A DNA stretch of 64,000 nt from Azolla caroliniana (taxonomy: Eukaryota; Polypodiophyta). Both the position numbers and the translations under genes were made by a program. Positions within the stretch are counted from its first letter, which is position 1. Each line of letters opens with the position of its first letter. The notes beneath the pieces are model-generated. The model did not search any database, had not been told where the DNA came from, and was given only the letters and a program-made list of their open reading frames with translations. Below are positions 21,385-32,021 of this stretch, one piece after another. The DNA lies in the NCBI GenBank assembly GCA_043228905.1, contig JBHGNT010000011.1, forward strand, positions 17,174,001 to 17,238,000, written 5' to 3'.

Positions 21385-22185
21385 GACGAGGTATTTAACA
21401 CCAACGGGCATGAGCGACCATGTGTGGTCCTTGCCTAGGACTGGAAGACAAATATCAACGGGTGTGAGTGACTATGTGCGGTCCTCACGGGGAGAATGAA
21501 CACCAAGGGGCATGAGTAATCACATGGGGTCCTTACCGGGAACTAGAATGGTCCTCACTGAGAGTTGGAACACAAACACCAACAGGCGTGAGCAACCATG
21601 TTGTCCTCACCGAGAAATGGAACACGAATGAGTGAGTGACCATGTGGCCCTCAGCGGGAACAGGAACACGAACGGGAGTAATCGACCATGTGTGGTCCTC
21701 ACCGGGAACTAGAACACGAACAACAATGGGCATGAGCGACCATGTCGGTCCTCACCAGGATCTGGAACACGAACAATAGTTGGAGTGAGCGACCATGTGC
21801 GGTTCTCACCGGAGACTGGAACACGAACGGGAGTGAGAGACCATGCGGCCCTCACCGGAACAGGAACACGAACGGGCGTGAGCGACCATGCGGCCCTCAT
21901 CGGAAACTCGAACACGAACGGGTGTGAGCGACCATGAGGCCCTCACCGGGAACTCGAACACCAACATGCGTGAACGACCATGCGGCCCTCACTAGGAACT
22001 AGAACACGAACACCAACAGGAGTGAGCGGCCTTGTGCAGACCTCACCGGGAATTGGAACACGAACACCAACAGGAGTGAGTGGCTTTGTGCGGCCCTCAC
22101 CGGGAACTCGAACACGAACACCAACGGTAGTGAGCAGCCTTGTGCGGCCCTCATCGGGAACTAGAACACGAACACGAACACGAAA
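21385..22185. repeat. Degenerate minisatellite, units about 45-54 bp
   Basis: About fifteen units built on GAACACGAAC...GAGCGACCATG...GGCCCTCACCGGGAAC can be counted. The last three or four units near 21980-22170 are the most regular at 54 bp. A minus-strand frame across them gives a recurring TPVGVRVPVPGEGRT peptide, probably incidental. Confidence 0.85.
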
Positions 22186-22379
22186 GAAACTAAAAAATAG
22201 AGACAAAGATGAGGAGAATCTAAAAGCCAATGAAAATGATGAGAAGAAACTAGGAGATAGAAATGGCGAGGAAGATAGGAAATGACGCGATGTTGATGAT
22301 GGTACAGTGACGATGGTAACTCTAGAAGCAAGGGCGATGACGAAGACGGGTGATGCTTCTAGTTGGAAGGTGAACAAAC

Positions 22380-22806
22380 TGTCACGGACACACCAAGCGC
22401 GGACTAAGACGGAGCAAGGATGATGAGGCTACAATGGAGCGATGACGGAATGACGCAAGAGCATAAAGATAGAGATGAAGATTAAGGAGACAATATTGGG
22501 CGAAACGAGAATACTAGATTGATATGTCCATGACTGGCGTTGTTCACCTTGAATTCCTTCAAGGTGAACTCAACTATTTATACTAAGTGGCATGCATACC
22601 TGTTGCACGCATGTGATACAATAGAGCATGTAGGCAATAGGTACGCATGCATGTGCCAAGTGTAAATAATACAAGGAAGAAATTATGCACATGATGCTAG
22701 CTAAAACCTACAATGAGGAAGTATACACATGATTATATGTTAGATGTGTGGTTAACACATAACACTCGATTATAAGATGGTCATGTCAAGAGTTCGAATC
22801 TTGACA
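22380..22806 (-). repeat. LTR (5' in element orientation)
   Basis: It pairs with 20834-21260, with two substitutions in 427 bp. Confidence 0.88.
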
Positions 22807-23380
22807 GCACCTGCAAAATACATGATCTAGCAAACAACGTAGTAGAAGCAATATACCAAATAGTTGCTAGAAGAACTTGGTTAGCTATAATGAGGAGCAA
22901 CTAACGTATCTGTATTAACATGAAGTCCCACTTGGTAGGCTAAGTAGCGAGTAGTGGTTCCATCAAGAACCCATTTGAATTCCTACGAAGGCATCCAAGC
23001 AGGCAACGAATTTTGTGATACTCAAAAACCAAGAGATTTATGCCAATTTATCTTTACTTTAGAGGCCAAACAGAATTCCTCCACTACTACTTGCAATTTT
23101 CTTAAATGATCATCATTACTTGGACATAAATTGCAGTATCATCTACGAATTTTGAATCCAACAATTGTTGTTGCATTGCGGGCAAAGGCAAACCTTTAAG
23201 AGAAACTTGAGAAGAATTTAAATTGCCTCCCATTAGGTCTTATTATTTCATGTAAATGTTGAGCAAAGATGTTGCCATGAAAAGCTCGAGCAATGTGAAT
23301 TGATGGTTCATATTGGAACCCTTAATTGCCAATTGAGTGATCTCTTTATCATCATAGACTTGTGAAAATGTGGCTTGATC
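22807..23380 (-). pseudogene. Nested LINE, segment 4 (RT palm with FVDD)
   Basis: The minus strand reads LKGLPLPAMQQQLLDSKFVDDTAIY; the FVDD catalytic motif is at 23149-23138. Further downstream come GFLMEPLLA and, joining segment 3, LLATIWYIAS. Several stops and at least one shift are present. The left limit at 23380 is approximate because the sequence becomes unreadable. Confidence 0.75.
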
Positions 23381-24575
23381 AATTAAAGAGTACTAGTATT
23401 TGGAATGTTTCTATCACTTATTTGTAGATCCAAAATATAGAAGAGATAGGTATAATATGGCATAAACACGTGCATGCCACACATATATGTGTATGTGTAC
23501 ATATGCATATTCTACATCTGTGTATGTGTGTGTGTGTGTGTGTATCTGCATGTGTTTAAGTGTATCTTTCAGAATATATTCTCATTGTCAAATTTATTCA
23601 TGAGCATTTGATTTGTAAACCCAACACTATGATAGTCTTATAAAGTTATACGTATCAAGAGTGGAGCCTATTCACTACTACTTGACATATGGGAAATGGC
23701 AATAGAGAAGATTTCGTTTGATCTTTCCCTCATTAAAAATCTCTTACTTTGTTTAAAGGATACAATCGAGCCATTGAAGGTGTTATATAGCACCTTTTGA
23801 TCTTAGGAATATTTTGGTATGTGTGTTCATGTATGTATCAAGACAAATAGACTATATACGAGGTATGTGTACATATTTTTTCCATTTTTCTTCTTGTGCT
23901 TGACTAGGAATGGGAGTGATTGTCATTCAATATCATAGGTTTTGGCCATGTATAAATTTTGGCTTTGTGAACAAAGATAAAATATTTGCACCTCTCACAT
24001 CGAAACCATTCAACCCCCACTCCTTTTCAAGAGACTTTGATGGAAAAGTAACAAGTCTACACACATTGCCATTTCCTTTATAGAACATGCTACACCTTGT
24101 AACATTTTTTGTACGACGCTAAACCTCTTTTATTTATGTTTTCTTTTCGATGATTGGGTACACATCCCAATATTGCAATCAATTGTCTTGTGAGCCAAAT
24201 TTGGTCTTAGAAGATGCTAATACATATTTCTTTCTTTCTCAATGGAATATATATTGGACCTCTCAAGTGATGATAGGAAGCATGTGATCATTGAAGAAAG
24301 GCTAAATGAGCTATTGCGCATGAAATGACAATATGCAAAAAACTCAAAACAATAATACCACATTGCAAACAACCCTGAATGTTGGATCCATTTTGAGGTT
24401 ACAACGTGAAACCATACCATACAACATCTTACCACCCCCACGAGCCTTAGCTAACACAAAATCATTTCACTTCTTTGGACTCCCTCGCCCTTTCACTTCT
24501 TTGAACTCGTTGTTAGGTGTTGAGTTAGTGTCATTGTATTATAAAGCAAGTATGATGATATGCAAGGTATATAAT
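23381..24575. other. AT-rich sequence, nothing recognised
   Basis: Only a short GT microsatellite (about 23521-23544) stands out. Frames such as 24333-24617 carry no known motif. ATAAT at 24571-24575 is the left target duplication of Copia-2. Confidence 0.45.
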
Positions 24576-25336
24576 TGTTGGGATTTCGGTCCCTCCGGAT
24601 GGGATGTCCGGAGATGAATGACGGCAAGCCCGGTTGCGGTTACGGTGCCGGATGATGAAGACCCCGGCTACGGAGCCGGATGATGAAGACCCCGGTTACG
24701 GTGCCGGATGATGAAGACCTCGGCTACGGAGCCGGATGATGAAGACCCCGGCTACGGTGCCGGATGATGAAGACCCCGGCTACGGAGCCGGATGATGAAT
24801 ACCCCGGCTACGGAGCCGGATGCTGAAGACCCCGGTTACGGAGCCGGATGACGAATGTACCCGGAGGGAGATCCGGATGCGGGGACATATTTGTGAATAT
24901 GTTTGCCAAGAGCCCTTGAGGCTATATTTGTAAATAGCCCGAAAGTCATATGTGTATAAATATGACTTAGGGCAAACAGTTTATGTTGCTGCTTATTTTT
25001 CTGTTTTTCCACTCAAGGGGAGTGAAGAGAGAGTAGCCGTGAGAGAGAGAGAGAGATAGAGCGCGAGAGACGAAGAGGTAGACGCCTCTGTGTATTTCCG
25101 CCGCCTGTGGCGAGGACAGCGAGCTCAAGGTCGTCGCCTTGCAGCTCGCCATTGTATACTTCTCTGTACAGTGTTTGGTTTGGAGTCTTGTACTCCCGTG
25201 GTTTTTCCCGTCTAGGGTTTTCCACGTAAAACATCCAGTGTACCCTTCTCTCTATTGTTTTCGTGCATTGTTGTATTTCCCGTTTTCTGTGAATCGATCC
25301 AGTTCCTCGGTTGTGGCCGAGCACGGAATTTCGACA
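24576..25336 (+). repeat. Copia-2 5' LTR
   Basis: It begins TGTTGGGATTTCGG and ends GGAATTTCGACA. It contains the 28-bp tandem array at 24647-24842, TATAAATATGAC near 24955 and an AG-rich tract near 25045. Confidence 0.95.
24647..24842 (+). repeat. 28-bp minisatellite in the Copia-2 LTR, seven units
   Basis: Units follow GCCGGATGATGAAGACCCCG plus GCTACGG and A or T. Seven full units and a partial one are present. The 3' LTR has the same array at 29523-29718. The Copia-3 LTR has only one to two related units, so the array expanded in this lineage. Confidence 0.92.
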
Positions 25337-25339
25337 AAG

Positions 25340-25351
25340 TGGTATCAGAGC
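25340..25351 (+). other. PBS of Copia-2, initiator-Met type
   Basis: TGGTATCAGAGC lies three bases after the 5' LTR. Confidence 0.92.
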
Positions 25352-25367
25352 GACGGTAACACAGAAA

Positions 25368-28300
25368 ATGGAAGGCGGCAGCAGCGGGCAGCCGGGGATG
25401 ATGGTGCTGAATGCGCAGAACTACGCCGACTGGAAGATAAAGATGGAGGATCTGCTCATTGTTCGGGACCTGTATGAACCGATCGACAGGTCGGAAATAC
25501 CCAAGGGGGTACTTGAGACGGAGTGGAGGCTTCTGAACCGGAAAGCCGTTGCAACCATTCGGCAATACGTCGACGTGAGCGTTCTACAACACGTGGCGAA
25601 CGACACCAACGCATATGAGATGTGGAGGAAGCTGTCGGGCCTCTACGAGAGGAAGAATGCGTTGAACCGAACCTCCCTGATGAGAAAGATAGTGAACCTC
25701 AAGTATCGGGACGGCGAGAGTATGGTGGAACACGTAAGCACGTTCATGGGATTCGTGAACCAGCTTGCGGCGATCAAGTTCCCGTTGGAGGATGCAATGC
25801 AAGCCATCATTCTGATGTGTACATTGCCGGAAAGCTGGGAGAACTTGGTGGTGACTCTCAGCACCTCCTGCACCGAAGATAACTTGTCTCTACAAACGGT
25901 AAAGACAAGCATTTTGAACGAAGAAGCGCGTCGGAGAGATAAAGAACCGGCCTCCGACTCGAAGGCGCTGCTTACCGAATCGGATCGGGGAAGACAATGG
26001 AACCGGAGTCCGCAAAGACGGGAGAAGTCGGGGACCCGGTCGCAGTCAAGAGGAAGGCCCACATGCTTCCACTGTGGGAAGCCGGGGCACTTCCGGAAGA
26101 ATTGTCGGCATTACCGAAAGGACAACGGAGCCGACGACACCGATTCGAAGAAGTCACCGGAGAGAAACGGTGCATACCGGGGAGCCACGGACCGGAGAGG
26201 TCCGGATCGGCGAGGGCAGGACCGGAAAGGAACGACGGCACTCGCGGCAAGTGAAGAAGAGATAATGCTCATTACCGAAGAGAGGGAGCTGAACCTTGCC
26301 GGTGTAGAGATGACCTGGGTGGTCGATTCCGGAGCGTCGTTCCACCTGACCCCGGAGAAGAAATACTTCTCATCCTACACAGCCGGTGAGCATGGCTGTG
26401 TCCGGATGGGAAATGAAGGCACATGCCGGATTGCCGGCATAGGAGACGTGTGGCTGATGACATCAACCGGATGCAAGATGCTGCTGAAGGATGTGCGACA
26501 CGTTCCGGAAGTCCGATTGAACCTGATCTCGGCCGGGAGGCTAGATGATGAAGGCTACACGGGTAGCATCCGGAACGGTGTCATGAAGTTCAGCAAGGGG
26601 AGCCTGATAGTGGCTCGGGCCCGGAAGGTCAACACACTGTACCTGATGAACTCCCGGCTATGTCCGGAAGAGCTGAATGTGGCAGCCGACACTGCCGGTG
26701 AGCTGTGGCACAAAAGACTGTGCCACATGAGTGAGAAGGGGATGAAGAGGCTTGCAGAAGACAACCTTATCCCAGTGAAGCATGTGCACCTGGAAAAGTG
26801 CACCGATTGCCTGGCCGGTAAGCAGAACCGAACCTCCTTCCACTCAAGGCCACCGACGAGACGTAGCGCACCATTGGAGTTGGTGCACACCGATGTGTGT
26901 CAGGTAGAAACGAAGTCACATGGCGGAGCCCAGTACTTCGTAACATTCATAGATGATCATAGCCGAAGACTGTGGACGGCACCGATGAAGACAAAGGACC
27001 AAGTGTTGTCCGTCTTCAAAGAACTCCACGCGAGAGTGGAAAGAGAATCCGGCAAGAAGCTGAAAGCGATACGAGCGGATAACGGAGGGGAATACCGGGG
27101 GCAGTTCCAGGAGTACTGTCGCTCGAAGGGGATCCGGCTCGAGTTTACTGTGCCGAAGACGCCGGAACTGAACGGGCTGGCCGAGAGGATGAACCGGACC
27201 ATAATGGAGAGGGTCCGGAGTATGCTGGCGCATGCGAAATTACCCAAGGGGTTTTGGGCTGAGGCAATGTCGACGGCGACGTATGTGATAAATAGATCAC
27301 CCTCAGTACCTTTGGACGGAGACACGCCGCAGAAAGTGTGGACCGGTAAGGAAGTGTCCTACCGGCATCTGAAGGTGTTCGGGTGTCTCGCATACGTGCA
27401 TGTGGCAAAGGACCGGAGAGGAAAGCTAGATCCAAAGACCCGGCCATGCATATTCCTCGGTTACGGCGACGACGAGTTCGGCTACCGAGTATGGGACCCG
27501 GTCGACAAGAAGATATTCAGGAGTCGAGATATCATCTTCATGGAGAACAAGACACTCGCCGACTGGGAGTCGGAGAAGAAGATGAAGAGCTCCAAGTCGA
27601 CCGGTGAGGATCAACTCTACGAGGAGCAGTCCCGACCGGCAAGGGACCGGTTAGCTCTCGAGGATCCGGCCGAAGACGGTGAAGAAACAGAACCGGCCGA
27701 AGAAGATGAAAATGATACCGGAACCGGCCCCGATCCCGAAATGGATTCGGATGAAGAAGAATCGGAAGAACCGGTTACCGAAGCTCCGGAACGGAGATAT
27801 CCTCTAAGAGAGAGAAGGGCCCCCCGGAGATTTCCGGAACCAGAGCACGTGCTGCTAACCGACGAGGGGGAGCCGGAGAGCTTTGAAGAAGCAAAGCATG
27901 ACACCCAGAGCCGCAGGTGGTTGAGTGCCATGCAGGACGAGATGGATTCCCTGCATGAGAACCACACATATGAACTTGTGGAGTTGCCGAAAGGAAAGCG
28001 GGCACTTCGAAACAAGTGGGTGTTCAAGCTGAAACCGGGAGATGCCGGAAACCCCCCGAGATACAAAGCCAGGATCGTGGTGAAGGGGTTTCAGCAGAAG
28101 AAGGGCGTCGACTTCGACGAGATATTTGCCCCGGTAGTGAAGATGACCTCCATCCGGACGGTGCTGAGCATAGCGGCAAGCATGGACCTCGAGGTAGAAC
28201 AGATGGACGTGAAGACGGCATTCCTTCACGGTGACCTCGAAGAAGAGATCTACATGCAGCAACCGGAAGGATTCGAGAAGAAAGGGAAGGAGCACCTGGT

Positions 28301-29441
28301 ATGCCGGTTGAAGAAGAGCCTTTACGGACTGAAGCAGGCTCCCCGGCAATGGTACCGGAAGTTCAACTCCTTCATGACCGACGAAGGGTACCACAAAACG
28401 CAGTCCGATCACTGTGTGTTTGTGAAGAAGTTCGAAGGAGGAGACTTTCTAATACTCCTCCTATACGTGGACGACATGTTGATCGTCGGACGGGACCAGG
28501 TCAAGATACGGATGCTGAAGAAGGCTCTTCACCGAACCTTCTCAATGAAGGACCTGGGTCCGGCGAGGCAAATACTAGGGATGCACATCATCCGGGACCG
28601 GAAGAAGAAGCAGTTGTGGCTGTCACAGGAGAAGTACGTGACAAAGGTGCTTCACCGGTTCAACATGTCGGAAGCAAGACCGGTCGGGTCAACCCTCCCG
28701 GCAAACTGCAAGTTGTCCAGCAAGCAGAGCCCCAAGAGAAAGGCTGAGAAGGAGGACATGATGAAAGTACCATATGCCTCTGCCGTCGGAAGCTTGATGT
28801 ACGCAATGGTGTGTACAAGACCGGACATAGGATACGCAGTCGGAGTGGTGAGCCGGTACATGAGCAATCTCGGCAAAGACCACTGGAACGCGGTCAAGTG
28901 GATACTCCGATACCTGAAGGGCACGACAAACGTGTGCCTCCGATTCGGCTCCGGTAAGCCCGAACTCGACGGCTTTACCGATTCGGATATGTCGGCTGAT
29001 GAAGATACCAGCCGGTCCACATCAGGGTATGTGATGACGTATGCAGGGGGAGCTGTTTCGTGGCAGTCGAGGCTGCAGAAGACGGTTGCGTTGTCAACCA
29101 CGGAGGCGGAGTACATGGCGGCTGTTGAAGCCGGCAAGGAAATAATATGGATGAAGGACTTCATTAGAGAGCTCGGTATCCGGCAAGAGGAGTACCGACT
29201 CTACTGCGACAGTCAGAGTGCCATCCACCTTGCGAAGAACGCGGCCTATCACTCCCGGACGAAGCACATCCAGCGAAGATATCACTGGATCCGGGAAAGG
29301 ATAGAAGACCAGGAGTTCATGCTGACGAAGATCCACACGGAAGAGAACGGGTCAGATATGCTGACCAAAGTGCTCACACCCGACAAGCTGGAAGCGTGCC
29401 GGAAGAGGGTCGGATTGGAGAGACATCCCATGCCGAAGTGA
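25368..29441 (+). CDS. Copia gag-pol polyprotein, 1357 residues, intact
   Basis: The ATG at 25368 (MEGGSSGQPGMM) is chosen because the frame upstream of it lies in the LTR and PBS. Domains: UBN2 gag (about residues 15-215), CCHC knuckle CFHCGKPGHFRKNC (233-246), protease VDSGASFHLT with Asp 320, pre-integrase HKRLCHMSEKG (about 455-500), integrase core D509, D571, E606 (DD35E), an acidic linker (about 740-790), RT with YVDD at 1033-1036, and RNase H with GFTDSDMS and TEAEYMA. Order and length are normal for Copia and no stop or frameshift occurs. The stop codon TGA at 29439-29441 overlaps the purine tract. The protein would make the particle and carry out reverse transcription and integration. 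Confidence 0.96.
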   Translation: MEGGSSGQPGMMVLNAQNYADWKIKMEDLLIVRDLYEPIDRSEIPKGVLETEWRLLNRKAVATIRQYVDVSVLQHVANDTNAYEMWRKLSGLYERKNALNRTSLMRKIVNLKYRDGESMVEHVSTFMGFVNQLAAIKFPLEDAMQAIILMCTLPESWENLVVTLSTSCTEDNLSLQTVKTSILNEEARRRDKEPASDSKALLTESDRGRQWNRSPQRREKSGTRSQSRGRPTCFHCGKPGHFRKNCRHYRKDNGADDTDSKKSPERNGAYRGATDRRGPDRRGQDRKGTTALAASEEEIMLITEERELNLAGVEMTWVVDSGASFHLTPEKKYFSSYTAGEHGCVRMGNEGTCRIAGIGDVWLMTSTGCKMLLKDVRHVPEVRLNLISAGRLDDEGYTGSIRNGVMKFSKGSLIVARARKVNTLYLMNSRLCPEELNVAADTAGELWHKRLCHMSEKGMKRLAEDNLIPVKHVHLEKCTDCLAGKQNRTSFHSRPPTRRSAPLELVHTDVCQVETKSHGGAQYFVTFIDDHSRRLWTAPMKTKDQVLSVFKELHARVERESGKKLKAIRADNGGEYRGQFQEYCRSKGIRLEFTVPKTPELNGLAERMNRTIMERVRSMLAHAKLPKGFWAEAMSTATYVINRSPSVPLDGDTPQKVWTGKEVSYRHLKVFGCLAYVHVAKDRRGKLDPKTRPCIFLGYGDDEFGYRVWDPVDKKIFRSRDIIFMENKTLADWESEKKMKSSKSTGEDQLYEEQSRPARDRLALEDPAEDGEETEPAEEDENDTGTGPDPEMDSDEEESEEPVTEAPERRYPLRERRAPRRFPEPEHVLLTDEGEPESFEEAKHDTQSRRWLSAMQDEMDSLHENHTYELVELPKGKRALRNKWVFKLKPGDAGNPPRYKARIVVKGFQQKKGVDFDEIFAPVVKMTSIRTVLSIAASMDLEVEQMDVKTAFLHGDLEEEIYMQQPEGFEKKGKEHLVCRLKKSLYGLKQAPRQWYRKFNSFMTDEGYHKTQSDHCVFVKKFEGGDFLILLLYVDDMLIVGRDQVKIRMLKKALHRTFSMKDLGPARQILGMHIIRDRKKKQLWLSQEKYVTKVLHRFNMSEARPVGSTLPANCKLSSKQSPKRKAEKEDMMKVPYASAVGSLMYAMVCTRPDIGYAVGVVSRYMSNLGKDHWNAVKWILRYLKGTTNVCLRFGSGKPELDGFTDSDMSADEDTSRSTSGYVMTYAGGAVSWQSRLQKTVALSTTEAEYMAAVEAGKEIIWMKDFIRELGIRQEEYRLYCDSQSAIHLAKNAAYHSRTKHIQRRYHWIRERIEDQEFMLTKIHTEENGSDMLTKVLTPDKLEACRKRVGLERHPMPK

Positions 29442-29449
29442 AGGGGGAG
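29440..29449 (+). other. Polypurine tract of Copia-2
   Basis: GAAGGGGGAG overlaps the gag-pol stop codon and ends two bases before the 3' LTR. Confidence 0.8.
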
Positions 29450-29451
29450 TT

Positions 29452-30212
29452 TGTTGGGATTTCGGTCCCTCCGGATGGGATGTCCGGAGATGAATGACGG
29501 CAAGCCCGGTTGCGGTTACGGTGCCGGATGATGAAGACCCCGGCTACGGAGCCGGATGATGAAGACCCCGGTTACGGTGCCGGATGATGAAGACCCCGGC
29601 TACGGAGCCGGATGATGAAGACCCCGGCTACGGTGCCGGATGATGAAGACCCCGGCTACGGAGCCGGATGATGAATACCCCGGCTACGGAGCCGGATGCT
29701 GAAGACCCCGGTTACGGAGCCGGATGACGAATGTACCCGGAGGGAGATCCGGATGCGGGGACATATTTGTGAATATGTTTGCCAAGAGCCCTTGAGGCTA
29801 TATTTGTAAATAGCCCGAAAGTCATATGTGTATAAATATGACTTAGGGCAAACAGTTTATGTTGCTGCTTATTTTTCTGTTTTTCCACTCAAGGGGAGTG
29901 AAGAGAGAGTAGCCGTGAGAGAGAGAGAGAGATAGAGCGCGAGAGACGAAGAGGTAGACGCCTCTGTGTATTTCCGCCGCCTGTGGCGAGGACAGCGAGC
30001 TCAAGGTCGTCGCCTTGCAGCTCGCCATTGTATACTTCTCTGTACAGTGTTTGGTTTGGAGTCTTGTACTCCCGTGGTTTTTCCCGTCTAGGGTTTTCCA
30101 CGTAAAACATCCAGTGTACCCTTCTCTCTATTGTTTTCGTGCATTGTTGTATTTCCCGTTTTCTGTGAATCGATCCAGTTCCTCGGTTGTGGCCGAGCAC
30201 GGAATTTCGACA
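29452..30212 (+). repeat. Copia-2 3' LTR
   Basis: 761 bp, essentially identical to the 5' LTR, followed by ATAAT. Confidence 0.95.
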
Positions 30213-30510
30213 ATAATGATGACTTAATGGATGATGTATCTCTCTTCTCATAGGGGCAATATATAATGTGATTCGTGAAAATCATAAAGACTTGTTAAGT
30301 GGGTGTGAAAACTTAGTTTCCATATTCAAAATATTGTTTAGAATGTTGGTCACATATGTGTGCTCATTATTTTCTCATAAGGACCTTTTTAGTATCATAG
30401 TAATCCCTTTCTTAGGAAGGAGAGGAGACACATACAATATGTATATTGTGATCCCATGGATCAAAATTAACCTCCTCTACGACAAGGTGTTGCTCTAGGC
30501 ATGGTCTTTG
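30213..30510. other. No recognised feature
   Basis: AT-rich flank of the Copia-2 insertion. No motif-bearing frame is seen. Confidence 0.4.
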
Positions 30511-31100
30511 GGGTTCAATCCAGTTGATAGAGCAACGAAAACTTAGCAACCCTAGGGTTGTCACTGTCGCCTTTCATGACTTCCCTCCCCACTTGGGCCA
30601 TCTGCTCCCATTTTTTGGCGAACAGATAGGGTAGACAAGGTCGCGGAGGTGCCCAATTTGTGCATCTTAGTGCCTTCCCTACATGGATTGTCAACAAGAA
30701 TTAGGCTCTACTTTGAGGAGCCCACAGTGGTGAAGGTGGTCTATGACGAATTCCTTAGGTAGTGTTTCTTCTGCAAACACAAAGGACACCTAGCTAAGGT
30801 GTGTCCACATAAGATTGGGAAGGGAAGCTTAGGACCTTGAGCCTCGGGGAAGGACACATCTACCAAGGATGACAAGGCTCCTTGGCAACCCGTTAAGAAG
30901 AAGGGGAAAGTTGGAAGCCCTGATGTGGCCTTTCCCCCCTCTCAAGGCCTTCCCTCAAAAAGAAGTCCCACAACCTTGTCACTAATGGGAAGGGCAACGT
31001 CAAGGACAACAGAAAGGGCATTACATGCAAACAATCTCTTGGCCTTGCGAGGTCCCTCTGGGATAACGGGATGTTGGATTTGCAACATAGAAGCCTAAAT
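30511..31100 (+). pseudogene. LINE ORF1-like remnant with CCHC knuckle
   Basis: The plus strand reads RIRLYFEEPTVVKVVYDEF and then, after a TAG, CFFCKHKGHLAKVC (30763-30804), a CX2CX4HX4C zinc knuckle followed by a basic stretch. This is the typical end of a plant LINE ORF1 (gag-like RNA-binding) protein. Several stops interrupt it. Its position upstream of an endonuclease fragment supports the assignment. Confidence 0.65.
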
Positions 31101-31127
31101 GTATCACGGGAACTATTTGACATGGAT

Positions 31128-31262
31128 TGGGAATGGTAGGCCAAGAACCCCTTAGAGGCTCCACAATCTCTTGTTGGACCACGTGGTGGTTGGATGCCCA
31201 TCAGGAATGGCAGGCCGAGAACCCCTCAAGGGCTCTACAATCTCATGTTGGATCACGTGGGT
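31128..31262 (+). repeat. Imperfect tandem duplication, period about 76 bp
   Basis: GGAATGGTAGGCCAAGAACC... (about 31130-31187) recurs as GGAATGGCAGGCCGAGAACC... (about 31205-31262), both ending near CACGTGG. Confidence 0.75.
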
Positions 31263-31601
31263 ATCGGCTGCCGAGGGTAACCTCCAACGATGAGGAGGGG
31301 TATGTATTTTGATCAGAGAGAAGGCTCCATACGAGGTAGCATCACATGGCTTATTGGTGGAGGGTCGAGCCTTATATGTGCGCCTAAAATGGAATCGCGT
31401 ACAATTTGGGGGGCTCAACATTTATGCCCTAACTCATCGTCCAAGAGAGCAATATTTTGGGGGATGATAGCGACAACATTGCCTGAAGTAGAGCCTGGGT
31501 AATGGCCAGTGATTTCATCATGATTGAGCTCTTGGGAGATAGGAAAGAGGGAACCCATAGATCAATTCATGGTGTAGAGCTAGAATCTTGGGGTTTCCTA
31601 A

Positions 31602-32020
31602 TTGGCAATCGGGGTGAAGGATACATGGGGCTCTTCCCTTAGGAGTTCCTCACATTCATTACACTTCTTCGGAGCAGCCTTGAATGCTATGGGAGGCAGC
31701 CTTGCACGGCTAGACCGCGTATACATCAACTCGTCCCTAGAAGAACTGGGGGGATCCTTTGCTATCTTGGCAGGACTTACCTTCTCTGATCACCAGTTGG
31801 TGAGATTATACCTTAACCCACCCAATGGAAACAAGGGGAATCTCAATGTGAAAATCCCCATGAAGATCATGAAGAGTGCAAAGGTGAAGGCAAAGGAGAC
31901 CTTTGTTAGTGAATCGTCCAATGAGGATTTGGAGAAAAAATTGGCCCTCTCCTCCTTATAACAGGAAACCAAGTGGGCCCTTCAACAATTAGAGCCATGG
32001 AAACAAAATTCAAGAGATCC
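31602..32020 (+). pseudogene. LINE endonuclease C-terminal remnant
   Basis: The frame contains LARLDRVYINSSLEE and, further on, LTFSDHQLVRLYL. The RLDR...SDH pair is the end of the APE-type endonuclease domain of plant LINEs. The frame continues toward an endonuclease-RT linker (KWALQQLEPWKQ) and is lost near 32020, where LTR-like sequence begins. Confidence 0.7.
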
Positions 32021-32021
32021 G

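Larger units (their letters stand above)
20834..22806 (-). mobile_element. Non-autonomous LTR element with minisatellite interior
   Basis: Two 427-bp direct repeats (20834-21260 and 22380-22806) differ at two positions only, and GCACC flanks the pair (20829-20833, 22807-22811). The element is 1,973 bp. Minus orientation is inferred. On that strand the LTR starts TGTCAAGATTCGAAC, has TATAAATAG, and is preceded at the other end by a GGAGGGGGG purine tract (plus-strand 21265-21273). The interior has no gag or pol motifs and is mostly a degenerate tandem repeat. It must have been mobilised by proteins of another element; the similar LTR design points to the chromovirus group. Confidence 0.88.
24576..30212 (+). 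mobile_element. Copia-2: complete, intact LTR retrotransposon
   Basis: The LTRs are 761 bp each and differ by one substitution that I can see (CTC/CCC in the third minisatellite unit). The element is flanked by ATAAT (24571-24575, 30213-30217). PBS TGGTATCAGAGC is at 25340-25351, an uninterrupted gag-pol at 25368-29441, and a purine tract at 29440-29449. All expected parts are present, so it may be competent. It is closely related to Copia-3 in coding sequence but its LTR carries a tandem array absent there. Confidence 0.96.

Noticed and set aside
21943-22377. Repeat protein with a TPVGVRVPVPGEGRT motif
   Set aside because: It is produced by reading through a degenerate minisatellite; units vary in length and shift frame elsewhere, so no protein selection is apparent.
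24647-24842. Regular 28-bp repeats resembling a CRISPR array
   Set aside because: Units are directly adjacent without spacers, lie in a retrotransposon LTR and occur in both LTRs. It is a minisatellite in a plant genome.
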